Shown in pieces: positions 1 to 9,616 of a stretch of 20,876 nt of DNA. This DNA comes from Ectocarpus siliculosus. Its lineage: Eukaryota > Sar > Phaeophyceae > Ectocarpales > Ectocarpaceae. The first letter of the stretch is position 1, and every line of letters begins with the position of its first letter. A program made the position numbers and the translations under genes. The notes below the pieces were generated by a model. That model saw only the letters and a list, made by a program, of their open reading frames with translations, was not told the origin of the DNA and did no database searches. The stretch covers positions 887,288 through 908,163 of the forward strand of contig FN649744.1 of the NCBI GenBank assembly GCA_000310025.1, written 5' to 3'.

Positions 1-3
1 TGT

Positions 4-300
4 CTAGAAAGCCAAAGCGCCCCCCCCCCCCCCGGAGCAATCCCCGCTGTCAGCGCCACCCTTAGCGGACGCAGGGAAGCCGCTTCCCCCGTGGATGGGG
101 GGGGAGACGACGAAGGACCGGCAGCCGGTCGAGGAGAGGCCCACGAGCAGCACGGCGAGGAGAGCGGCATGAGCCGTCACCAGGAGCCCCGCCGCCCTTC
201 GGGACCCGATGACTCCGCTCCGACTTCTTTCCGCCACCGCTGCTGCTCTTCTTTTCGACGAGAAAGGAGGATAGGCAGTTGTTGCCGCCGGCGGTGGCAT
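4..300 (-). CDS. N-terminal part of a putative secreted or plastid-targeted protein (partial)
   Basis: An open frame reads leftward from an ATG at 300-298; in-frame ATGs at 372 and 477 are alternatives. It gives a basic, Pro/Ala/Ser-rich start followed by a hydrophobic helix (about residues 37-54 from the 300 start, LLVTAHAALLAVLLVGL) and then small residues and a Phe (TGCRSFVVSPP). That is a signal-peptide shape. A Phe next to the likely cleavage site followed by a Ser/Gly/Pro-rich stretch recalls the bipartite plastid leaders of heterokont algae, which is an inference. The frame ends at a TAG (6-4) directly after a run of 14 C at 20-33. The stop could therefore be real, intronic, or a product of homopolymer length error. 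The mature domain is outside the window, so no function can be named. Confidence 0.3.
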   Translation of the reverse strand: MPPPAATTAYPPFSSKRRAAAVAERSRSGVIGSRRAAGLLVTAHAALLAVLLVGLSSTGCRSFVVSPPIHGGSGFPASAKGGADSGDCSGGGGGALAF

Positions 301-341
301 CGTCGTCGTGTTCTGGAGTGGGGGAAGGCGACGGACGGGAT

Positions 342-364
342 GGGGGGTGGGGGTGGGGTGGGGG
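342..364 (+). other. G-quadruplex motif with single-base loops
   Basis: Four G runs of 6, 5, 4 and 5 are separated by single T bases. This meets the strictest definition of an intramolecular G-quadruplex. It lies just upstream of the likely start codon at 300 of the minus-strand gene, so it would be on the template strand in its 5' leader or promoter. Confidence 0.6.
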
Positions 365-477
365 TTCTCCATCAGCGACACCCCTGCTACCCTGTGAACA
401 ACGCTGCTGCTTGGGAAAGCAATTTGGTTCAGACTATATGGAAAACTTCCCCCGAGTATGTGGTATGGTGTATGCAT

Positions 478-1609
478 CTCTCGCGGGTCTCAGCCCATGG
501 ATGCTCAAGCCGTACACCAGTAGCGTACACAACGTACATCCGGACCGTTGTCGAATCTTGCGGGCTCAAGCTGCTAGAAGTACAGCATGCCATGCTGGCA
601 AAAATTAAAAATTTGCCACGGACGGAAAATTTGCGAACTGCTGCTACTGAGGTCAGCAGCCCCCGCCTCTTGCCAACTACCCCACATGCTCAGAAGCTCT
701 CTAACAACCGCTTTTAAGCTCTAACGGACGGTGCTGACAACGGTCTCACACCCACGCGTATCGCGCACCCCCAACAGCGTACCACTCCCGGTGGTAGTTT
801 ATTTCAAGGCTCACCATGAGCCCGAAAACTATCAGTTCTCTCATATCAAACACCAGGTGACAAAAAGATAAAAAAAACTACAATGGCACAAGTCCTTTAA
901 GAGTATATTCCCTAGTGGCGATACGTTCAAGCAGCGAAACGCTGGATACATCCGGGTGTGTTGTTCAGCGATACCCCGTGAATATGCACGTGTCGTTCAG
1001 TCGTTCGTGGGATGTACAAGGATCGATTGCCGCCGACAGATTGAAAAGAGAGATAGAGTCATACTCATCAGGTACAAGCGTCTACCGCACGCTATACTGC
1101 AGTGACTTTCAGTTCGCTATGCCTACAATAGCGGTACGTTGTGAGGTGTCGCGTGTGTTGTGGCTTGAGGACGTTAGGGGCCTTCTGCAACGACACAAAC
1201 GCCGTAACCAGTGCTGCGACTCATGAAACGTCACACATACTTCCTTCGATGGGATGATAGGATAACAAATGATAGGTTACGACACAGGGCATGCGATAGG
1301 TAGGCTGAGGCTGCCAAAACAGCTTACAAGTACGACAAGGTGCTGCTATCAATGACAATGACACAGCAGGGTTGCGCTTGTTGGCGATGTGGACGGTTGG
1401 GACAAGCGAGCGGTTGAGGCGTGCTGGTTGAAGGTCAATTGGTGGTGCTGTTCATAGCTAAACGCGCGTTCCAACTTCATTCCAAAGAATTCCACCAACC
1501 AAATTCAACACTCACCGACAATGAGGCTGCGCACAAGCCCGCGAGAGCTCTCCCTTCTGTCCAACGAGCTGTAGCGGGTAGGGCGCAGCCCGCAGCCCGC
1601 TCGCAGTCG
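478..1609. other. Spacer with no recognisable gene
   Basis: Open frames here are short and their translations are Cys/Arg/Trp-rich without domain-like patterns, as expected of non-coding DNA. The minus-strand gene at 1-300 and the plus-strand mS26 gene diverge across this region, so both promoters probably lie here. I see no clear core promoter element. Confidence 0.4.
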
Positions 1610-1720
1610 ATGTCAGTGATGCATTCACGGTGCCCCAGATTTATAGCCATCCTCACCATCCGTTTTTCGATTCGCGGGGCCTCTGAGGGCGCTTCCTTGC
1701 AGCTTGGGTTCGGCAGTGCT
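1610..1720 (+). CDS. Candidate first exon of the mS26 gene (mitochondrial leader)
   Basis: An ATG at 1610 opens 37 codons ending before a GT at 1721 in phase 0, which matches the phase of the next supported exon at 2623. The first 23 residues contain five Arg and no acidic residue, alternating with hydrophobic residues (MSVMHSRCPRFIAILTIRFS). This is the composition of a mitochondrial presequence. The donor (GTGTGT) is weak and nothing independent confirms the exon, so it is only the best candidate for the missing 5' end. Confidence 0.2.
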
Positions 1721-2622
1721 GTGTGTGTGTTGCGGCTCCCACACTGCTCCACGCACATCGAGTGTGACTGTGGCGGTAGTAGTCATGTACCATCGCGTGT
1801 TAGTGGCGGGAAGAGTCGGGTCGGTTGTAGCAGGGAGGCATGGCGTGATTGCAGGTGGCCCCGTGCATCACACACAACGCGGCATGACCGCCGTTGTCCG
1901 AGGTTCGGCAGCAGCTTTGCCGGGGAAGCGATGGGCACAGCAGCCGCACTACCAGGGACACCAGCAGGTACAAAGCGGTTGTCGGGGTGATTCATACACC
2001 CTGGTTGCGGTTTCGGGCAGAGGGGACGACTTTTGTTTCGATTTGTTGGGTGACAGCGTCGAACCTACGGCGGTGGTTGCATGTGATGGTACAATGAGCG
2101 CTCTGCTTGGCACCAGGTGGAAGAACTGCTGTACTATCTACTGCTGTACTACCTTGAGCAATGCAGAGAGAGCCATATGGAATCACGCGCAAGTTTTGCA
2201 GGATCAGATGGGGCTAGTTGTATCATTTACACCTTTATGGTTGGTCCAGAGGTGCATATGTTGTTGTGCAGTATCTTGACTTGGTCACTTGTGCGTCTTG
2301 CGCTATCCGGTGTGCGTCTGAATGTCTGAATGCATGTTTCGCGCCAATCGACAAGGCCGGGCTTATTGCTCCCCATCTACTGCTGTAGATACCTCCCCTG
2401 TTGAATATCGTACATGCTTGAGGCTAGCAATGCCTGCAGCACTCGATAAATCGCGGATAGCTGCTCCATCTCTGTCGCCACCTTTTAAACTACCAGCTTC
2501 GTGATCTCCAGTCTGTCTGCCTGCTCGTCCGCCGCTCTGTCGACATGCCATCTGCACCCATCTCGCCTCCTCTCGCCGCAATTGAATAGCAGGCGTGCGG
2601 CCTGTCGAGCAACGCTTCTCAG

Positions 2623-2763
2623 AAGCCTGCGGACGGCGCCGAGGGAGAGGGGTCCAAGGCGAGGCGCACGGAGGAGCAGGCGAAGAAGGTGGCGGAGCAC
2701 AAGGCCGCGGAGATGGAGTACAGGCTCAGGATGACGGCCCTGAGGAAGGAGGTCCAGCGGGAG
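2623..2763 (+). CDS. mS26-like, first supported exon
   Basis: The acceptor is a pyrimidine-flanked TTCTCAG (AG at 2621-2622) and the donor GTATGC follows 2763. It encodes 47 residues, KPADGAEGEGSK then a charged helix ending ALRKEVQRE. The same frame has a stop at 2587-2589 and no ATG after it, so this cannot be the first exon. Confidence 0.65.
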
Positions 2764-5700
2764 GTATGCATAGGCCGCCCCCGTTATGTGTCCTGCGTCT
2801 GCTGTAGCAGTGGCTGGGACTACCTCGTTGTAGGAGGATTGGTAGGTGGTGCCCACGGGATCGATTACTACATACCCCCTGTGCATAGCGTCGATAGCGT
2901 CCCCGGCCGCCAAGGGGGTGGTGCAGGGAGCGTAGCAAGTTGGGCATGTATAATTGGGCTACAGATGAATGCAGGATTCGGAATATGGAGGAAGGCGTCA
3001 GCCCTGGAAATATGTTGATACAGGCACACAGCTGATCATTCTCTTTTTCTCCCTACCTTGATTACGAGAAAACACCAAGGAAAAGTCAATTTTCGAGATG
3101 CCAGGTACGCGAGCGAACCCATCCCCCGCGCCGGCGCCGGCACCCGCCGCACCGGCGGTGTCGGCGCCCAGCGCGGGGGGATCGGGCCGCCCTCTCCCGT
3201 TGCGTGCGTTGGCACGCTTCGTGTCCGCCTGCACTCCACGCACCCACTTACCGTGCTATACTACGGCTGGGGCATTGGGGGCCGCTCCATCGCTTGACCT
3301 CGAGCGGGTTATATGGCCGGACGGCACCACAGCTGACGCGGGGGACCGCGCCTTCGCCGTCTACATGGCGACACCGATACATTGTAGTCACGAAGCTAGC
3401 CACCGCGCCTGGCTCCAGGAATTTGATGGAGGTGCTACGCGAGGCGGAGAAAGTGGAGCAGTCCGTGAGTGGGGGGTCTCCGAGGTTCCGGCAGAAGGCA
3501 GCGATCAAGACGTGGGACCGCCAGCCTTCGAGCTAGAGGCCTCATCCAAAATCCAATACTTTCATTAAATGATCCTAGGCTAAGAGCAAATACAACAGAT
3601 TTCTCGATGCCACTGCTGTTGTTGTCAGAGACTTGTCTACACTGCTAACTGGGAGGCGTGCACTCGGCCTCACACTGACAGATGTGGTATTTGGTGTCCT
3701 GTTTACTGTGATTTTAAAGAAGGCGAATTACTGCGGACTCCCAGGTCGAAAATACGCCTTCGTCGCCCAAGTCTAAAAAAAGGTACTTCAATCAATTTTT
3801 GCTTCGACATCCCCCGCCCGTACTACCCTGACTCCGTGTCCTGGGCTCGTGCAAGCGCAGCCAAGCAAGGCCCACCTCACCATCACTCCTTCCCAGCAAT
3901 GCTGTCCGTGCTGCTGACACCAGCCTAAATATTGTTGCTAATTTTCACCACGACAGGTAAAGGACAAGCGAGAAGCCGATGCAGTGACCGCCGCCCTGGA
4001 GCGCCGCCGTATCGCCAAGAGGCAGGCCGCCGCTCGCGCCGAGCGAAAGAGGAAGGCCGCCATCAGCATCGCGTTGAACGAAGAGAGGAAGCAACAGCTC
4101 AAGGTGTGTACGTACATACAGTACATGGCATGCCTAGATGGTTGTTCAGAGGTGTAGGACCTCTCGAAGGTAGCTCGAAGATAGCTCTGAAAGGAAGGTT
4201 GCTCTAGAAGGTTCGGCTCGGTGGTTGTTCAGATGTACAGCGGTACCTCTAGAAGGTAGTCTGCCGGGTTCACCAGACCCTTCGACTCGTGCCCCAATCT
4301 AGCGAATTGGTCGAGGCTGCCCACCGTCGGCCCGAAGTTCTGTGTGCGCACCTCAAGTACCGTTTGTGTGCGTGTTATTGCGCTATTCACGCCGCTGTGC
4401 TTTGTCCCAACCCATGGCACAGCGGTTACTTTTCCCAGTCCCCTCCTCTGGCCCGCAGGACCCTCCAAGAATGGTGTGGCATCTGAAGTGTACCTCATTA
4501 CTCCGAGCTTGTTCCCACGCTCCGGTGTTGGGTGTAGCGAACGATGTTCTTGTTGCGTTTCACCGCTCATGACACCTTCCCCCCTACTACGCCAACCCAT
4601 GACCGATTGCCGCCGCCGCACACCCGTACAGGAAAACTATGAGGCTGGATACAGGGAGAGTGCTCGAGTATTTTTCGAGCGGGAAGAACGCAAGGTGTGA
4701 AGATACGTGATATGATCCGTTGTGGGGGAAATAAACCCGCAAGCCTCTGGTGCGCAAGGCTGTCGGACTGACAAGTGATTTTATTCTTTTTGGAGGTCTC
4801 ACCACGCCGATTTTGTGTTTGTCTCCTGCTTTTTGCTGGAGGGTCCGTGCTCCGTGAGCATGTGCTTGGTGTTGAGCGATTCGTGTGGGGAAAGGTTTTC
4901 CGGTACATTTTTGCTCGTCCTGGCGGCTGACTCATATGAAGATGCGGTTCCCGCTCTCGAGCTCGAGTTCGCCCTTGTCATCACCCCCGGTTGCGACCCA
5001 AACTCCATCGTGCTGCGTGGGTCCCCCCGTTCCCTTCACCAGAAAAACATTCACGCGATCCTGTTAGAGGAGCTGGAGGCCGAGAGCGAGCACTGGATCA
5101 ACACGCCAGAAGACGTGACCGCCAAGATCACCGACGACCTCTGGGAGGCGCCGGGGAACAACACGGCGAAGGGACAGATCAGCATGCCGGACGAGCACCT
5201 CTGGCGGTTCTCCGCGGACGTGGGGCTCTACAACCAGGAGGAGGACGTGAGTGCCTTGTTGCCGCTCTTGGCACAGACTGCTCCCCAATATCGTGTATTA
5301 GTTCTACGTGCTTTGTTGCACCGCTGGTCTTACACCAACCTTGGTCTACCGACCGAGATATGAGCCCATCATGACGAACAATACGATCTTGTGGTGGTTG
5401 CATCTTCTCTTCCTCTGGTTTTCGTGTGTCGCTGTGAGTGCAATGGAGTCAACCCTACCCTGACCCGGTTCAGACAGGCAACGCTGACGATACTCGTCGA
5501 GCTGCGATCACAATGCTCTCGATCTCAAAGACACGTTTCCGACAACAGATTGAGCTGCACCGTTTGGACAAGTATGCGCCAACCCGCAGGATACATCTTC
5601 GCAAGACTCTGATTTCGAAGTAGCCTAACAACAACGTCGTATTCTTGTTGCTACGCCCAGTCGGTATCTAACGCGCTGTCTCTTGCCCTGTGCTAAAAAT

Positions 5701-6479
5701 ATGCAGATGAACACTTCAAACACACAGCAACGAAGCGATGCACACAAAACAATGCTTGGGCGCAGCCCACAACATGCAACCCTACCCACCTGCTGCCAGC
5801 CGCTGGAATGTTGTATTACCGCTGGAATCAGCTATGGCACTGATGTTTCAACCGAGGACCCTCTGCACTAGTGCACCCGATATGTTCACAAGAACGAAAC
5901 AGGGAAAGTCGAGTTTTGTTTTGTCACAGACGGCGGAAGCCTGCTCAAACTTGAAATCTCACAAGATTCGCGCTTCGCGCCTTGACTCGACATCGGCATT
6001 TGAGACCCGGTCGCCGAAAGGGTACGGAAATCAGAATGAGAGTTCTACGTGTATCGAAAGCGATGAGAGTTTGAAACGGCGAGGCCGCAATGCAGCACGG
6101 TTTTGCCCTTTGGAAGCGGGAAACTCAGTTGGAAACCCTAACCCTTCCGGTTCCTGTCTCTCTCTATTCCTCTCTCCGTGACGTGCGAACGACCCCCCCT
6201 CCCTCCCCTTCCCACTGCCATCGGGCCCCGCAGCCGTCGGAGCGCGACCCCTACCTCCGGTCCCGGATGTACTCCCGCATGCAAGAGATGCACACGGCGG
6301 GGACGTACGCGAGAGAGCGCCGCACCCGCTGGGACAACGACACGAGGGGCCTCCTCAAGGAGGCAGACCGACTCCTCCGAAAGAAGCGGCCGGGGCCGCC
6401 GGGGTACATGTCGCGGCTGGAGTCGTCGGGCAAGGCGACCCAGTGGAAACCCATGGAGGCGCAATTCGGCGACGAGTGA
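2623..6479 (+). CDS. Mitochondrial small ribosomal subunit protein mS26-like (five exons, 5' end missing)
   Basis: Exons 2623-2763, 3957-4103, 4632-4694, 5043-5246 and 6234-6479 all join in phase 0 with AG acceptors and GT donors and end at TGA 6477-6479, giving 266 residues plus an unlocated N-terminus. The protein is a long, highly charged helix (Glu/Lys/Arg/Ala). Near its start it carries the pattern YRLRMTALRKEVQRE, and later EELEAESEHWINTPEDVTAKI. MRPS26 (mS26) as I remember it has the same two landmarks, a Y-R...ALR...VQR helix and an acidic helix followed by a (F/W)-I-T-x-E-N/D-hydrophobic segment, separated by roughly 86 residues; here the gap is 87. mS26 is a structural protein of the mitochondrial 28S-type subunit. 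The last about 100 residues extend beyond the vertebrate end. Family assignment is inference from pattern and spacing, not a search. Confidence 0.6.
2764..3956 (+). other. mS26-like gene, intron of 1193 bp
   Basis: It begins GTATGC and ends ACAG. Open frames at 3098-3568 and 3204-3536 are GC-rich shadow frames: Pro/Ala repeats from a GCGCCGGCGCCGG-type tract at 3126-3160 and no domain pattern. No repeat or RNA gene stands out. Confidence 0.45.
3957..4103 (+). CDS. mS26-like, second supported exon
   Basis: The acceptor is CACGACAG and the donor GTGTGT follows 4103. It encodes 49 residues (VKDKREADAVTAAL...NEERKQQLK) of continuous Arg/Lys/Ala/Glu helix. Joining it directly to the 2763 donor gives VQRE-VKDK. 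This keeps the family spacing and leaves no room for an extra exon in the 1.2-kb intron. Confidence 0.65.
4139..4259 (+). repeat. Imperfect direct repeat, two copies about 83 bp apart
   Basis: TGGTTGTTCAGA occurs at 4139-4150 and 4222-4233. Each copy is followed by a related CCTCTCGAAGGTAG / CCTCTAGAAGGTAG segment. The pair lies in the mS26-like intron 4104-4631, and the 11-base core recurs once more at 6670. Confidence 0.6.
4632..4694 (+). CDS. mS26-like, third supported exon
   Basis: A 63-bp exon between CGTACAG and GTGTGA encodes 21 residues (ENYEAGYRESARVFFEREERK), continuing the charged helix in the same phase. Confidence 0.6.
5043..5246 (+). CDS. mS26-like, fourth supported exon
   Basis: The acceptor is CTTCACCAG and the donor GTGAGT (strong) follows 5246. 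It encodes 68 residues: an acidic helix, then SEHWINTPEDVTAKITDDLW, the segment that most resembles the conserved C-terminal element of mS26, then LWRFSADVGLYNQEED. The frame is open upstream of the acceptor, but that upstream translation does not look like the family. Confidence 0.7.
5247..6233 (+). other. mS26-like gene, last intron of 987 bp
   Basis: It begins GTGAGT and ends with a C/T-rich tract and GCAG. It holds only short, unstructured open frames. A short AAACCCTAACCC word near 6133 is telomere-like but too short to mean anything. Confidence 0.5.
6234..6479 (+). CDS. mS26-like, terminal exon
   Basis: A long C/T tract and CCCCGCAG precede 6234. The exon encodes 81 residues and ends at TGA 6477-6479. 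The sequence is hydrophilic and helix-prone (PSERDPYLRSRMYSRMQEMH...) with a Lys/Arg-Pro-Gly stretch, KKRPGPPGYMSRL. It forms an extension past the core mS26 element; in a mitoribosome such extensions usually contact rRNA or lineage-specific proteins, which is inference. Confidence 0.65.
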   Translation, partial: PSERDPYLRSRMYSRMQEMHTAGTYARERRTRWDNDTRGLLKEADRLLRKKRPGPPGYMSRLESSGKATQWKPMEAQFGDE

Positions 6480-7626
6480 CCCACCCACTCCCGGCGGGCG
6501 GGCGGAGCAAGGGGCGTCGGCCAGTATGGAGAGGCCGGCGCTCGGTGTGGTGGCGTGCTTTTGAGGGTCGCCCGTTGTGTAGACGCAAATGCTGTGGTTT
6601 GGCAAGACGGGGTTGGGTGGTGTCTTCTAGCGCATGCTCGTGCAAAACGGTACTATTAGCCTCTGTTGGTGGTTGTTCAGTCTTGGCGGGCCATCAGTAA
6701 AGCGGCTCCATTCACTCCGGCCACCCCGTGCGCGTCTTTCTGTCCCTATAACTGCGACCGAGACGGAGCAGGGGTGCCTGGTTGCTTTGGATCGAAACAG
6801 ATCTCGTATGGGTCCGGTATCTTTGCTGCGTCGCATGTTTTACGTGAGGAATGTTAGCTCGTGATAGCAGCAGAGTGGACGGAGGAACCCTTTTGCTGTT
6901 TGTGTTTCATACGAACGGGAATATTTTTTGGGCAGCCATAGCCGACGGGTCCCGGGGCAAAAGGCCATGAGTGTGTCGATTCTCACGCTTGAGCTCAAAA
7001 TCAAACTTTTCTCTTGAGTCATCTCCCTCTTTAGGACATGAAATACCCTTTTTCGCGGGAGGCGTACCGGTGAGATGGCTCGATACCACGTAAGCCTTTG
7101 ATATTCGATGTGAAAATCGTGTTCGAACGGCAGCTAGCTCTTTTTTGGCGTTGCTTGTGAAACTGAGTCTGGCCTCGCGGAGCGTGAGGTATTCTTCTTG
7201 CTTGCTGTACAAAGGGCAATGGGTTTTGGCCACAAATTTCAGGAGCATTTCTGCTCGAAATAGGTCACGCTAGCGCCGTGTACAGCAGTAGGGTGATCGC
7301 CACCACATCCCGTCCGATCTTCGTCAAGTTACGGCGATACATTCATGGACATCGACGTTTGTTTGCGTACTGCAGCAGTACGAGGCACAAGAGAGCGTGG
7401 CGTACTCGATTCCGCCCGGGCAATGTCGACGTTCACCTCCCTATTGTAGATTTACGGCCGAAAGATGCCCTTCAAAACTTAAAAAAATCGGGAAGAACGA
7501 ATCACCGGAGACTTGTACCAGGGCATCTAAAGCGATGGAAAGGCTTCCTCGGATCAACCCGTAACCAAAACCACAAACCATTTCCCTTTGTTGCGACAAT
7601 GAAATTTCTCGTGTCCGGGGCCGCCA
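6480..7626. other. Convergent spacer between mS26-like and LRR genes
   Basis: Both flanking genes end into this 1.15-kb region, so it should hold their 3' UTRs. No AATAAA-type polyadenylation signal is convincing on either strand and no coding segment is supported. One TACAGCAGTA decamer sits at 7281-7290. Confidence 0.5.
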
Positions 7627-7904
7627 CTATCTATCCGCCGAGGAGGTCGAAGCGTCCTCTTGACGTCTTCGAGAGTAATCTCCTGCGTCGCCGAAAACGA
7701 CGGTCGTCTGTGGTCTGTGCTGCAACGCCTCGACCACTCTGTCGCTGCTGCCTAGCCCGCTGTTGCCGTCTACGTGCACCTCTGTCAGCAACGGGAGCAA
7801 GGCCAGCTCTTTCGGCAGGGCCGTGAGGGCGTTGTCCGACAGCCGGAGAGTACGAAGGCTGGAGAGAGCGGCTACGCCCGCCGGCAGGTCTTTGAGACCG
7901 TTCC
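7627..7904 (-). CDS. LRR protein, terminal exon
   Basis: The acceptor GGTTAACAG ends at 7905. The exon restores the consensus asparagine of the repeat across the splice (LDVSG|N), which strongly supports the junction. It codes for two and a half LRRs and a Ser/Arg tail, then TAG. Confidence 0.75.
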
Positions 7905-8638
7905 CTGTTAACCGCGAAAGCAGGAGAGCCCCGGAAACGTTCGAGGCGGGAGGAGTTAAGGCCGACGGTGATTGTGAAAAGGAGCGGACAGCCCCAAGAG
8001 CAGCGGCAACGGGGTTGGCTAAAGCAGACCTATTTGTACGGGCGTGCAGAGTACACCTCGACTTGATTACCGTGCGGAAACCCCCACCCTTCCCTTCTCT
8101 CTCGGGCTGCCGACATGATTTGCCCCCGTCAGCGGATAATCCAGTGGGTGGAAATACCCAGCCGGTTTGCATTAGTCCGCCGGAAAGTCTCATGACGGAT
8201 GGTAAATTTCCGCAGAGGGGCGGACACACTCCTTCAACTGCACTCTCGTGTGGGGTTCGCTGTTGCGACAGCAGTAGAAAACATCAGAGAAAGCACATTG
8301 CAGGTCTGGGAGATATACGCCAACAACACAAGCCCATGCACCATCAACATCGCCAACACTCAAGGCAAAAATCAGCACTCACCACTGACGTCCAGATGCT
8401 CCAAGGCCGGCAACTCGAACACTGGTTCGGGCAGGACGCCGAGGTCGTTCTCAGCAACGTCGAGCTCCTTCAGCTTCCCCAGCCGGGACAAGTGGACGGC
8501 CAGCCGACAGACGCAAGCCTCGCCTATCTTGGCGCACATGAGGTTCTGGCATACCAGGTCCTCGCTCCTCCTCAGCAACAGAGAGGTCGTCGCGCTCCCT
8601 AGCCGCGCTGCGTCCTTGAGACTCCGCGCGATAACCAT
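7627..8638 (-). CDS. Cytosolic leucine-rich repeat protein, 177 residues, two exons
   Basis: Exons 8638-8383 and 7904-7627 join within codon 86 (G|GG) to give an uninterrupted 178-codon frame ending TAG (7629-7627). Repeats start at residues 56, 79, 102 and 125 with an exact 23-residue spacing and the consensus L..LDV..N.L..LP......LP., for example LKELDVAENDLGVLPEPVF and LRTLRLSDNALTALPKEL. This is the cytosolic LRR class seen in PIRL/SHOC2-type and LRRC proteins, which act as binding scaffolds. There is no signal peptide or membrane segment. Residues 1-55 are an Arg/Leu-rich cap with several Cys, and the last about 25 residues are a hydrophilic Ser/Arg tail. ATG 8638 lies six bases after a strong acceptor, so a 5' UTR intron, or an upstream coding exon, is likely. 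The partner is unknown. Confidence 0.7.
7905..8382 (-). other. LRR gene intron of 478 bp
   Basis: It starts GTGAGTG and ends TTAACAG on the minus strand. It interrupts an LRR exactly before its consensus Asn. No internal feature was found. Confidence 0.65.
8383..8638 (-). CDS. LRR protein, exon with start codon
   Basis: ATG at 8638-8636 is followed by MVIARSLKDAARLGSATTSL and the first LRRs. It ends GTCAGTG before a GTGAGTG donor (8382), in phase 1. The splice acceptor CTTCCACAG ends at 8645, so the exon proper is 8644-8383 and may carry further upstream coding. Confidence 0.7.
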
Positions 8639-8644
8639 TGCCCT

Positions 8645-9556
8645 CTGTGGAAGAGAGAGATACTTACAACTCCTGCGTGTGGACAGCGACAGAGAAGTGC
8701 GGGAGACAGACAGACCTGATCCGTCAGCCCCATGGACCCCTGGTCCCGTGACTAAAGCCATTCTTCGCAGCAGCGGGGGTAATGATGAACGCCACACACC
8801 CGATTGGTGAGAACGTGAGCACAGAGGGAGGGGGGCATTTATTTGTACAGAGTACGAAATGTTTACTTTATAAAAGAGCAACAGGGCGAAAATGTATGGA
8901 TATGCGTTTTTTCACGGGACTGTTAGCTTTCGTTGCGCAATATGCCACAGCAGGTAGCCAAACAGGCAGTGCATGTCACGTGCAGCAGTAGCAACTGCCC
9001 TACAACGAGATTACTACCAGCTGATACAAACGTGGGTGAAGGGGCCGAGTAGGAATTGAAACAACAGCTTCACGTCGCGTACACTGAACAGCGTTGCAGA
9101 AACTCCCTCCGCCCTTTTCAAGATGGCGAGAGTAGGACAAAGTTATCACGAGAGAGAGCAGGGTCAAGGGCGCTGACGTGCATCACCTTCGTGATAAGGA
9201 TCGTCAACAGCAGGTCTCGATTGAAACCCGGTCGCATTGAGCAGAGGAAGGGAGCGCGTCGGGGTATTGCGCGGGCAGGGCTGCTGTTGCTTTGGCCACC
9301 CCAGATCTACGACGAGAGAGGTAGATGGACAGAGAAAGTATGAGCGAGATCTACGAAAATTGCATCAAACCTTTAACGAACCTTTAAACCAACAAGCTGG
9401 GGTGGCACCCAACATAGCACTCCGCTTTGCACGCTGCAGCCATAACACACCTCTCTTTGCTTCTCCCTACGTATCACAGCAAGAGTGACTCTTCTATTGA
9501 CGCTGCTCGGTGCTCGCTCGTGAAAAGCGGGAGTTCACTCCAGTCGGGGAACAACG
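8645..9556. promoter_or_regulatory. Head-to-head intergenic region, probable divergent promoters
   Basis: The LRR gene (minus, start 8638) and the membrane-protein gene (plus, candidate start 9557) diverge from this 0.9-kb stretch. The minus-strand side holds two acceptors and a strong donor at 8645-8674, suggesting a 5' UTR intron. There is no clear TATA box or repeated operator-like site. The promoter role is inferred from layout only. Confidence 0.3.
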
Positions 9557-9616
9557 ATGGCGGCAGTAGGCGAGGGCGAAGACAACAAGAGGCACCAGAA
9601 GTTTGTCCTTCCGGTC
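9557..9616 (+). CDS. Membrane-protein gene, candidate first exon
   Basis: The ATG has a favourable context (ACAACGATGGCGG) and opens MAAVGEGEDNKRHQKFVLPV, which stops at a GTGAGC donor in phase 0. The frame stays open for 49 more codons, so the donor is not forced by a stop. Assignment to the downstream gene rests on phase and order. Confidence 0.35.

Noticed and set aside
91-717. 208-codon plus-strand open frame
   Set aside because: It is Arg/Cys-rich with no pattern and is antisense to the more convincing signal-peptide frame; it reads through the quadruplex motif.
1704-2279. 191-codon plus-strand open frame
   Set aside because: It starts at a non-ATG codon, is Cys/Val-rich from GT-rich DNA, and has no domain-like pattern.
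3396-3464. Possible extra mS26-like exon (LATAPGSRNLMEVLREAEKVEQS region) before a GTGAGT donor
   Set aside because: It fits phase 0 and looks helical, but its acceptor is poor. Adding it would break the otherwise matching spacing of the mS26 landmarks.
6130-6142. Telomere-like CCCTAA repeat
   Set aside because: Fewer than two units; chance-level in an intron.
7278-7826. 182-codon plus-strand open frame
   Set aside because: It overlaps the LRR terminal exon on the other strand, and its composition is that of a shadow frame.
7763-8602. 279-codon plus-strand open frame
   Set aside because: It runs antisense to both LRR exons and the intron between them; the LRR reading explains the sequence.
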